Shown here: positions 1-5,471 of the stretch, in pieces
Layout of the letters: the number at the start of each line of letters is the position of its first letter
Numbering within the stretch: position 1 is the first letter of the stretch
Source of the DNA: an uncultured archaeon
GTDB taxonomy: Archaea > Thermoproteota > CALKCG01 > B24
Reading direction: 5' to 3'
DNA length: 7,863 bases
NCBI GenBank assembly: GCA_938082915.1
Contig: CALKCG010000040.1
Span: 1-7,863, forward strand
Notes under the pieces: model-generated
Databases searched by the model: none
Told to the model about the DNA's origin: nothing
What the model saw: the letters and a program-made list of their open reading frames with translations, nothing else
Position numbers and translations under genes: made by a program

Positions 1-1916
1 TTAATCCTCTCCGTTAAGACCTTCGCTAAAATCCTGTTAACCCCATGGCCAAAACAGGAATGAACTACTACGTAGCGGTCAAACCCCTCTACTAGAAGAA
101 TTCTATCCGAAGGTATTACGGCGACTTTAAGCTGTTCTTTAAAAACCTTTAAGACATCTACAATAGGTGCCTTATCTACGTTGAATTTCCTGACAAGTTT
201 AACCGCCAATTCTTCAACATCGCTTCTACTGAGTTGCTCAGCTATGTACCGTCTAAGCATGCCAACGGTTAATGCAACTTGATAACTCGTAGGTAAAACC
301 TCTCCTTCCCATCCAGGTATGGCTGCCGTAAAATCGTCTGTAGGTCTAACATAGACTCTATCCCCCTCTATCACCTTGATTATCCATGGTCTACCTCTAA
401 GGATGACTTTAACGCCAGGTTTTCCATATTCTGAGAAGAAGTCCTCCCCTAAATAAGCGATTTCCTCCCCATTCTCCAGATTGTAGACTGGAAACTTAAG
501 CTCTTCAGGTATTGTGGACAGATGCCTATAGTAATAGGCTTTAGTCCTCCTACTGGAAGTTATGTGGCCATTCTGAAGTTTCAATAACCCAAGTCTATCC
601 ATGTATGTTAAAAGCCTCTTAAACGCTCGCTGGCTTAAACCTCTGTAGGGATAGCTTCGTCTGACAAGCATTAGCACATCTTCCTGCTTAATTCTGCCTC
701 CGTTCTCTAACACTATACCTGCTATTTGATGCGCTAGAACGTCTAAAGCCCCACTATGAATTTTAACTTCTTCAAGTCTCCGCTTAATCGCAAGCGTTTG
801 AATTGCCAAGCTTTCCAACAAGTCGTCTAAGCCAGCCGAAACTATGATGCCTCTAGAAGCTCTATCTAAACTGTGTCCACTTCTGCCAGTCCTCTGTATG
901 AAGGCTGTTGCCTGTCTAGGGGAGAGGTATTGAATGGTTAAATTTATGTGTCCTACGTCTATTCCCAATTCTAAACTGCTTGTACATATCACGGCCGGTA
1001 CTAATCCATGTTTAAGCAATGTTTCTGTACGTTCTCTAACCGTTTTAGAAAGTGAACTGTGATGCGTTGAGGTTTCAAACCCCATAAGTCTAAACCTGCT
1101 ACTCAAATACTCAGCATACTCTCGACAGTTTGTGAAGACTAAAGTCGGCTTGTTTTTCTCTATAAGCTCAGCTATCAGCTTAATTCTTGCGGCAGTTTCA
1201 GGTTTTGTTTGAAGCTTCACGGCGAGTTCTAAATCTTCAGACGTTGGTTTAGGTGCTTCAACTTTGAATTCGTAAGGTTTGGGTGTTTCATCGATCACTA
1301 CATTCATCGTTCTACTTGAACCCGAGAGAAACTTGACTGTAAGCTCAGGGTTTTGAACCGTTGCAGAAAGTCCTATTATCTGCGGGTTATTCGCAATATT
1401 CTTCAGCCTTTCAAGACCCACTGTAAGCTGAACACCACGTTTACTCTCTAGGAGACTGTGGACTTCGTCTACTATGATCCAGCGGACTTTACTCAACCAC
1501 TTCCTCATCCCGGGAGGTACGAGGATTGCCTGCAGTGTTTCAGGCGTTGTTATAAGTACTTCAGGCGGCTCCCTACTTTGAATCCGTCTGACGCTTCTCG
1601 GAGTATCTCCATGCCTTACATCGACTGAAACTCCGACTTTACGGCAAAGCGCTACAAGCCTCCTATATATATCTCTGTTTAATGCTCTAAGCGGGGTAAC
1701 GTAAACTATGTATATTCCCTTAGAAACACCGTCTTCTCTAAGCCTCAAATACATACTTAAGATGGGTAAGAAGGCGGCCTCCGTTTTACCAGAACCAGTG
1801 GGCGCCACTATGAGAAGGTTTTCACCCTGCAGAATTAACGGTATGCTCTTCTTTTGAACTGCTGTATATGTGTCGAATAACTTCGGTATTGATGGATGTA
1901 GTTGAAGATCCAACAA
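1..1916 (-). CDS. lhr: Lhr-type ATP-dependent helicase, N-terminal 638 residues (runs off left edge)
   Basis: A superfamily 2 helicase of the Lhr (large helicase-related) family, which unwinds DNA or DNA-RNA duplexes using ATP and is linked to repair and recombination in archaea. Visible motifs: a Q-motif glutamine near residue 21, Walker A APTGSGKT at 38-45, the DEVH box at 150-153 followed by the Lhr-typical SLLESKRG, SAT (motif III) near 190, motif V around 309-320 (ends LELGID) and motif VI QRTGRSG at 341-347. A winged-helix region follows (about 380-500). The last residues in the window, FGHGVNRILAKVL, match the start of the Lhr-specific C-terminal domain, so perhaps 200-300 residues lie outside. 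The frame is open from 1916 to the edge with no frameshift. The start is one of two adjacent TTG codons (1916 or 1913): an in-frame TAA lies just upstream and AAGGAG lies 5-8 bases before them. It is co-directional with fpoF, 53 bases downstream of it, with no visible functional link. Confidence 0.93.
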   Translation of the reverse strand, partial: MLDLQLHPSIPKLFDTYTAVQKKSIPLILQGENLLIVAPTGSGKTEAAFLPILSMYLRLREDGVSKGIYIVYVTPLRALNRDIYRRLVALCRKVGVSVDVRHGDTPRSVRRIQSREPPEVLITTPETLQAILVPPGMRKWLSKVRWIIVDEVHSLLESKRGVQLTVGLERLKNIANNPQIIGLSATVQNPELTVKFLSGSSRTMNVVIDETPKPYEFKVEAPKPTSEDLELAVKLQTKPETAARIKLIAELIEKNKPTLVFTNCREYAEYLSSRFRLMGFETSTHHSSLSKTVRERTETLLKHGLVPAVICTSSLELGIDVGHINLTIQYLSPRQATAFIQRTGRSGHSLDRASRGIIVSAGLDDLLESLAIQTLAIKRRLEEVKIHSGALDVLAHQIAGIVLENGGRIKQEDVLMLVRRSYPYRGLSQRAFKRLLTYMDRLGLLKLQNGHITSSRRTKAYYYRHLSTIPEELKFPVYNLENGEEIAYLGEDFFSEYGKPGVKVILRGRPWIIKVIEGDRVYVRPTDDFTAAIPGWEGEVLPTSYQVALTVGMLRRYIAEQLSRSDVEELAVKLVRKFNVDKAPIVDVLKVFKEQLKVAVIPSDRILLVEGFDRYVVVHSCFGHGVNRILAKVLTERI

Positions 1917-1958
1917 TGCTTCTCCTTACTTAGATTATCAAAAACCTTAGATGGCGGA

Positions 1959-1975
1959 TAAAAACGTTTTTAAAC
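1959..1975 (-). promoter_or_regulatory. Palindromic A/T tract: possible lhr TATA box and fpoF end signal
   Basis: Positions 1959-1972 are a perfect 14-base palindrome (TAAAAACGTTTTTA) that overlaps the fpoF stop codon at 1970-1972. On the minus strand GTTTAAAAAC could act as the TATA box for lhr. It lies about 54 bases before the TTG start, leaving a leader of roughly 28 bases, which fits the Shine-Dalgarno sequence found there. The T5 run after the fpoF stop could equally act as an archaeal U-tract terminator. The two roles cannot be separated by eye. Confidence 0.33.
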
Positions 1976-3064
1976 TTTTCCTCCAACCCTCCCAACCCTA
2001 TCCCATTTCACTTTAGCTACTTTAATCAGGCTTTTCAAGCCCTGCTCACCGATCTCCTCAGCCCTTATAGCCTTTAGCTCTAAAGCCCTCTTGAAAATCG
2101 CTTCACCAACATCCGTTCTAATTATGACGGTTGAGAATCCGGGTTTAGAACCTATGCTTCCAACAGATACATCCGACAACCTAGCCGTTAAATCTGGACA
2201 CGTTTTACATCCGCTTCTACTATACTTTTCAAGCTCTTTGACGCTAATCGACATAATGTTCTCACCGTTTTTATCGTATACGTTAAATTTCCCACCGGAT
2301 ATGTCGAATTTAAACACAGCCTCCGGTTTAACCCCTATGCTAGGTAAAAACTCGGATATGAGACTATAATTGAAGTTCTCCATACAGAATAGCCCTATGA
2401 TGAGCTTAGCCGCTTCTCCAAGCTTACGGTGCCCCATACTTGTCAACTGCATCTTTCTCACACTTAAAACTTGACATGGTGTCCCTACAAAAGCAATGCT
2501 AATGTACATATACTCGTAAAACGCTGAAGCTAAGGCCATAACCATAGGACAGTACGTGTATTTGGACCCGGCAGCCTCTAACACTTCTTGAAAAGTAGAT
2601 GCTACTTTAGCCTCAGGCCTCCAACCCTTCGATCTATCTGCCACAGCTACTGTAGCACAGTCTACTAGTCCATCTTCTAAGGCTATCTTAAGTAGAGTTG
2701 TGACCACTCCTCCATTTGCGGCTTTAGATTTAACCTTCTCATCAGTACTTTCAGCCGTATATATGGCTTTATAAAAGCCTAACGGGTTTCCAATACCCGC
2801 CTCGCTTTTAAAGAGTTCTTTCTCTAGTTCTTCTAAAGTCGGTTCAACCTTGGGACACTGATAGTAGCATAGTTGGCATAGTATGCACCTACCGGTAAGC
2901 GTCGGCCAACCATCTTTCACGCTTATAGCGCTGACTGGGCAAACCGATATGCAAGCACCGCAGAACGTGCAGTATTCTGGTTTAATCACATCTCTGATGA
3001 GTTGGGAAAATATTTTAAGCGTCTTGGTTTCAGTTGAAACGACCACATCTTTTTCCAAAGGCAA
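1970..3064 (-). CDS. fpoF: F420H2 dehydrogenase subunit F-like protein (FrhB/FpoF family)
   Basis: An iron-sulfur flavoprotein expected to oxidise reduced coenzyme F420 and feed electrons to a complex I-like machine, on the cytoplasmic side. At the N-terminus are two [4Fe-4S] ferredoxin motifs: C32-x2-C35-x2-C38-x3-C42-P and C60-x2-C63-x2-C66-x3-C70-P. The FrhB N-terminal domain follows (NGGVVTTLL at 117-125, GSKYTYCP at 166-173), then the FrhB C-terminal domain (FVGTPCQVLSVRK at 193-204, GLFCMENF at 224-231 with Cys227, CKTCPDLTARLSDVS at 286-300). These cysteines are the usual third cluster ligands of the family. The length of 364 residues is near that of FpoF/FqoF. The start is uncertain: TTG 3064 has no Shine-Dalgarno, whereas GTG 3046 lies about 29 bases from a TATA-like box and would give a 358-residue leaderless product. 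The gene is divergent from nuoA and is probably the electron-input module. A stand-alone F420-dependent reductase of the same family is the main alternative. Confidence 0.88.
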   Translation of the reverse strand: MPLEKDVVVSTETKTLKIFSQLIRDVIKPEYCTFCGACISVCPVSAISVKDGWPTLTGRCILCQLCYYQCPKVEPTLEELEKELFKSEAGIGNPLGFYKAIYTAESTDEKVKSKAANGGVVTTLLKIALEDGLVDCATVAVADRSKGWRPEAKVASTFQEVLEAAGSKYTYCPMVMALASAFYEYMYISIAFVGTPCQVLSVRKMQLTSMGHRKLGEAAKLIIGLFCMENFNYSLISEFLPSIGVKPEAVFKFDISGGKFNVYDKNGENIMSISVKELEKYSRSGCKTCPDLTARLSDVSVGSIGSKPGFSTVIIRTDVGEAIFKRALELKAIRAEEIGEQGLKSLIKVAKVKWDRVGRVGGKV

Positions 3065-3070
3065 AATAGA

Positions 3071-3080
3071 ATTTAAAGAT
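3071..3080 (-). promoter_or_regulatory. TATA-like box for fpoF
   Basis: On the minus strand this reads ATCTTTAAAT, centred about 29 bases before the GTG at 3046-3044 and only about 12 bases before the TTG at 3064. If it is the true TATA box, transcription starts close to 3049, inside the longer reading frame. The shorter, leaderless GTG start would then be the real one. Confidence 0.4.
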
Positions 3081-3104
3081 TTAGGCCCCCTTCATTGAAA
3101 GAGG

Positions 3105-3120
3105 AGAAAATCTTAAATTA
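3105..3120 (+). promoter_or_regulatory. BRE/TATA-like promoter of the nuo operon
   Basis: GAGAAAATCTTAAATTA: a purine-rich BRE-like stretch followed by CTTAAATTA at 3112-3120, centred about 29 bases before the nuoA ATG at 3145. No Shine-Dalgarno lies before that ATG. The spacing fits a leaderless transcript starting at or next to the ATG. The box shares the 80-base intergenic gap with the fpoF promoter, so one regulator could act on both. Confidence 0.5.
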
Positions 3121-3144
3121 GGAAACCGCTTTTCTATAGTTGTC

Positions 3145-3483
3145 ATGCTTATCGGCGAATTAGTAGGGGGTCCCATAGTAGCATTTATACTTTCACTCGT
3201 AGTAGCCGGTGTTCTATACGCCATAGGCGGCTCAATAGCCGTCAAATCTAAACGTAGCCTAGGTAAGTTTAAGCCGTACGCCTGTGGCCAGGATGTGCCT
3301 GCTGAAAGAGTTCCAGTTGTCATGTGGCTTTTCAAGTTTGCAACAGCTTTTCTAGTTATCGACGTAGTAGCATACTTATTCATCTTAAGCATGGGAGCTC
3401 CATTTGTAAGCCCAATGAGGGAGTTGATTCTAGTATATGCTATCGTAACGTTAATAGCTTTAATCGCCATATTAAGAAGGTGA
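3145..3483 (+). CDS. nuoA: Complex I subunit A (NuoA/FpoA-like), membrane protein
   Basis: A small membrane subunit of NADH/F420H2 dehydrogenase (complex I) that sits near the quinone-binding heel. At 112 residues it is slightly shorter than typical NuoA. There are three predicted membrane helices (about 6-29, 58-82 and 92-110). The first loop carries KFKPYACGQ at 41-49, matching the family's E/P-Y-x-C-G signature. In helix 2 the family normally has an Asp-x-Glu pair. Here Asp73 is present (VIDVVAYLF, 71-79) but the Glu position is Val75. It is the first gene of the operon. Its last codon and stop overlap AAGGTGAT, a strong Shine-Dalgarno for the short ORF that follows. Confidence 0.87.
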   Translation: MLIGELVGGPIVAFILSLVVAGVLYAIGGSIAVKSKRSLGKFKPYACGQDVPAERVPVVMWLFKFATAFLVIDVVAYLFILSMGAPFVSPMRELILVYAIVTLIALIAILRR

Positions 3484-3484
3484 T
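3477..3484 (+). promoter_or_regulatory. Strong Shine-Dalgarno overlapping the nuoA stop
   Basis: AAGGTGAT is complementary to the conserved 3' end of archaeal 16S rRNA (GGAGGTGAT consensus) and lies 4 bases before the GTG at 3489. It is the clearest ribosome-binding site in the operon, yet in this window it serves only a 29-codon ORF. In the usual gene order the next start here would be nuoB. Confidence 0.55.
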
Positions 3485-3488
3485 TAAA

Positions 3489-3578
3489 GTGGAAAGCACT
3501 GTGGACATGTGTCTAATCAACGAATTAGCTTTAAAGTCAAAAGCGATTACTGAAGCGGGGTGTTCTTCCGTTGTTTGA
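3489..3578 (+). CDS. 29-codon ORF between nuoA and nuoH, in the place of nuoB-C-D
   Basis: Starts at GTG 4 bases after a strong Shine-Dalgarno and ends at a TGA overlapping the first codons of nuoH (TTG 3571). The peptide begins VESTVDMCLINELALKSK and ends ITEAGCSSVV. There is no membrane helix and it contains two cysteines. I recognise no family. Standard archaeal complex I operons place nuoB, nuoC and nuoD here. The ORF could be a real small protein, a leader that couples translation to nuoH, or a scar made of the first codons of nuoB joined to later sequence after deletion. The peptide does not contain the NuoB cluster motif (C-C-x(n)-C). Confidence 0.35.
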   Translation: MESTVDMCLINELALKSKAITEAGCSSVV

Positions 3579-4530
3579 ACATCTATTGAGTGTCTTTACC
3601 TTTCCAGGCCTTTTATTCGTACTTCTCATTTCTCTTACGTACGAGTGGATAGACCGCAAATTATATGCCGCCTTTCAAAACAGGGTCGGTCCATGGGTTA
3701 CAGGGCCCTCAGGCATTCTCCAACCGATTGCAGACTTCATAAAGCTTTTGACTAAAGAGGATATAACCCCTGAAGGAGCAGATACGGTTATTTTTCGCGG
3801 TGTACCTGTGTTTGCACTCGCCGTTGCATTGACGTGTAGCCTCTTATTGCCCATATCAGGTAATAAGGGCCTCGTGTCGTTTGAAGGGGATTTAATCGTA
3901 GCCATAGCGTTAATGACGATACTATGTATAGCGTTCTGTTGCGCAGGACTTTCGTCTCCCAGTCGCTTCTCCACAGTCGGCGCCGAAAGGACTATGCTTC
4001 AGCTTTTAGGCTTTGAAATACCCTTCATGCTTTCAATAGTTAGCGTAGCGGTTTCTACGGGCTCGCTAAACATAGCGGGAGTGGTGGAAGCACAAAAGAT
4101 GGGTTGGTTAATAGTGGGGCCCAACGTACTGAGCTTCATCACCTTTCTCTTGGCGGCTCAGGCTGAGCTTGAACGTATACCATTCGATATACCTGAAGCT
4201 GAAACCGAGATCGTAGCCGGATGGCTGACGGAGTTTTCAGGGCGCAAGTTGGCGTTGCTTCGCTTGACGAAAGACGTAGAGCTCTTTTATCTATCTGGTT
4301 TAGCCGCCTCACTCTTCTTAGGAGGACCTTTAGGTCCCATAGCACCTGGTCTAGAGTGGCTGCTCCATCCAGTTTACTTTATCATCAAATCGCTCGTAGT
4401 TTTATTTTCCCTGTCATTGCTGAGATCGGTCTTTGCGAGGCTTAGGATAGACGAAGCAGTCGACTTCCTGTGGAGATATGCAATTCCCTTTTCCGTCCTA
4501 CAATTCCTACTCATAAGGGTGGTTGTTTGA
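3571..4530 (+). CDS. nuoH: Complex I subunit H (NuoH/FpoH-like), quinone-site membrane subunit
   Basis: A membrane subunit that forms the quinone/methanophenazine access channel and links the redox module to ion pumping. At 319 residues with about eight membrane helices it is full length. Family motifs are strong: QNRVGP at 36-41, QPIADFIKLLTKEDITP at 51-67, GAERTMLQLLGFEIPF at 137-152, and the charged loop ERIPFDIPEAETEIVAG at 201-217, followed near the C-terminus by RLRIDEAVDFLW (290-301). The family's early ER-K motif reads IDRK at 27-30, with Asp in place of Glu. The start is TTG at 3571, with GGGGTG about 8 bases upstream. The in-frame codons just upstream are open but contain no ATG or GTG close by. 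It overlaps the preceding 29-codon ORF by 8 bases, so translational coupling is likely. Confidence 0.95.
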   Translation: MFEHLLSVFTFPGLLFVLLISLTYEWIDRKLYAAFQNRVGPWVTGPSGILQPIADFIKLLTKEDITPEGADTVIFRGVPVFALAVALTCSLLLPISGNKGLVSFEGDLIVAIALMTILCIAFCCAGLSSPSRFSTVGAERTMLQLLGFEIPFMLSIVSVAVSTGSLNIAGVVEAQKMGWLIVGPNVLSFITFLLAAQAELERIPFDIPEAETEIVAGWLTEFSGRKLALLRLTKDVELFYLSGLAASLFLGGPLGPIAPGLEWLLHPVYFIIKSLVVLFSLSLLRSVFARLRIDEAVDFLWRYAIPFSVLQFLLIRVVV

Positions 4531-4531
4531 C

Positions 4532-4591
4532 ATGCTTGCAATTATGGCGTGTAACGTAGTAAGTGGGGAAGACTGTGGGAGGCCATTGTGA
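4532..4591 (+). CDS. 19-codon ORF between nuoH and nuoJ, in the place of nuoI
   Basis: ATG one base after the nuoH stop, with AGGGTGGT about 9 bases upstream as a possible ribosome-binding site, ending at TGA three bases before the nuoJ1 ATG at 4595. The peptide is MLAIMACNVVSGEDCGRPL. It has two cysteines and no recognisable domain. In conventional operons the 8Fe ferredoxin subunit NuoI sits between H and J. This could be a deletion remnant, a coupling leader for nuoJ1, or chance. It lacks the C-x2-C-x2-C-x3-C-P ferredoxin motif. Confidence 0.25.
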   Translation: MLAIMACNVVSGEDCGRPL

Positions 4592-4594
4592 ACC

Positions 4595-4852
4595 ATGGAA
4601 CCCATCGTGGAACCTATTGCAATACACATATTGGTCGTGGCGGTTGCGGTAATAGCCGCTTTAGTAACGGTTGAGATTAAAGATATTTTGAGGGCGCTTA
4701 TGGGTTTCATAATATTTAGCATCTCATTAAGTGTAGCTTTTTACATGCTTGGCACCCCCTACGTTTCCGTCTTTCAGCTCGCCATATATGCAGGAGCTGT
4801 GGCAGTCTTATTCATAACTGCCTTGCATACGATGAGGAGGATGAGGTTATGA
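4595..4852 (+). CDS. nuoJ: Complex I subunit J, N-terminal piece (NuoJ/MbhD-like)
   Basis: An 85-residue membrane protein with three predicted helices (about 7-27, 32-52 and 57-77). The third carries QLAIYAGAVAVLFI (61-74), matching the conserved Y-x-GA-x2-vLf segment of NuoJ, whose pi-bulge helix helps connect the quinone site to the pumps. It corresponds to the first half of a standard NuoJ. Archaeal Fpo operons and Mbh-type hydrogenases also encode this part separately. The ATG at 4595 has GGAGG 12 bases upstream, which is rather far. Its stop overlaps the next start in an ATGA, so the two halves are translationally coupled. The C-terminus is basic (MRRMRL). Confidence 0.85.
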   Translation: MEPIVEPIAIHILVVAVAVIAALVTVEIKDILRALMGFIIFSISLSVAFYMLGTPYVSVFQLAIYAGAVAVLFITALHTMRRMRL

Positions 4853-5148
4853 GCTCTGGAGAAACTAGGGCTTTTGAGACATTTACAGCCCTCACGGTCA
4901 TACTGTTGATTATTATATTAGCCGCGTTTTCAATAAACTTAGCGGGATTCCTTGCTTCAGTAGAATATCAGTCTCCGCTAGTCCTTGAGGAATACCCTTT
5001 CTTTATATGGACGTATAGGGGTTTAGACGTGTTAACTCAGGTTTTCCTACTTTTTGCAGCGACTCTAGGGGTTGTAGCTCTCTTGAGGGAGGATGAAGGA
5101 CTGGGCGTAGAAGAAGAGCCCGTGGTTGAAAGTGAAGGAGAGGGTTGA
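4849..5148 (+). CDS. nuoJ: Complex I subunit J, C-terminal piece (NuoJ C-terminal/MbhE-like)
   Basis: A 99-residue protein with two predicted membrane helices (about 13-36 and 57-79). The segment WTYRGLDVLTQVFLLFAATLG (54-74) followed by VVALLRE is characteristic of the second half of split NuoJ and of MbhE in membrane-bound hydrogenases. Together with the preceding gene it makes the usual five-helix NuoJ. The start ATG overlaps the preceding stop (ATGA) and GGAGG at 4836-4840 gives 8-base spacing. The C-terminal tail (residues 81-99) is strongly acidic and presumably faces the cytoplasm. Its TGA overlaps the TTG candidate start of nuoK. Confidence 0.8.
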   Translation: MSSGETRAFETFTALTVILLIIILAAFSINLAGFLASVEYQSPLVLEEYPFFIWTYRGLDVLTQVFLLFAATLGVVALLREDEGLGVEEEPVVESEGEG

Positions 5149-5471
5149 AAGTGCAGAATACGGCTCAAGTCCAAACGGTCTACATGGTCGCTGTTGTTGT
5201 ACTAATTGCCGTAGGATTATACTGTATAATCGCCAAAAGAGAGCTTCTTAAGATAGTGATTGGAATAGAAATATTGACATCCGCTGTAAATCTGAACATT
5301 TTAGTCATGGGTTTGGGCGATTCAGGCGTTGATGCTCTGGCTCAATCCATGGCTGTGATCTCAATGAGCATAGGTGCTTGCATAGCGGCAGTCGCCCTGG
5401 CCCTCGTAGTCGACGTCTTCCGCCATTATAAGACAACAGACATTAGAAAGCTTAGGAGGTTGAGGTGGTAG
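5145..5471 (+). CDS. nuoK: Complex I subunit K (NuoK/MnhC-like)
   Basis: A 108-residue membrane subunit with three helices (about 11-30, 34-56 and 66-91), part of the ion-translocating arm. GLYCIIAKRELLKIVIGIEIL (24-44) followed by TSAVNLNIL is the family signature, with Glu42 equivalent to the essential Glu in helix 2 of E. coli NuoK. The second membrane Glu, in helix 3 of bacterial NuoK, is not present: helix 3 (MAVISMSIGACIAAVALALV, 69-88) contains no acidic residue, which resembles MnhC/MbhG-type proteins. The start is TTG 5145 or GTG 5151. GGAG at 5137-5140 suits neither perfectly (4 or 10 bases). It overlaps the previous stop and overlaps the next gene by 7 bases. The C-terminus is basic (RKLRRLRW). 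Confidence 0.9.
   Translation: MKVQNTAQVQTVYMVAVVVLIAVGLYCIIAKRELLKIVIGIEILTSAVNLNILVMGLGDSGVDALAQSMAVISMSIGACIAAVALALVVDVFRHYKTTDIRKLRRLRW

Noticed and set aside
2091..2369. 92-codon plus-strand ORF
   Set aside because: It lies wholly antisense to the fpoF gene, whose frame is supported by family motifs on both sides.
3081..3470. 129-codon minus-strand ORF
   Set aside because: Antisense shadow of nuoA, low-complexity composition and no recognisable motif.
3324..3578. 84-codon plus-strand frame ending at 3578
   Set aside because: Its first part is an out-of-frame reading of nuoA. Only the section from GTG 3489, after the Shine-Dalgarno, is kept as a candidate.
3675..3974. 99-codon minus-strand ORF
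   Set aside because: Antisense shadow of nuoH, whose conserved motifs fix the coding frame.
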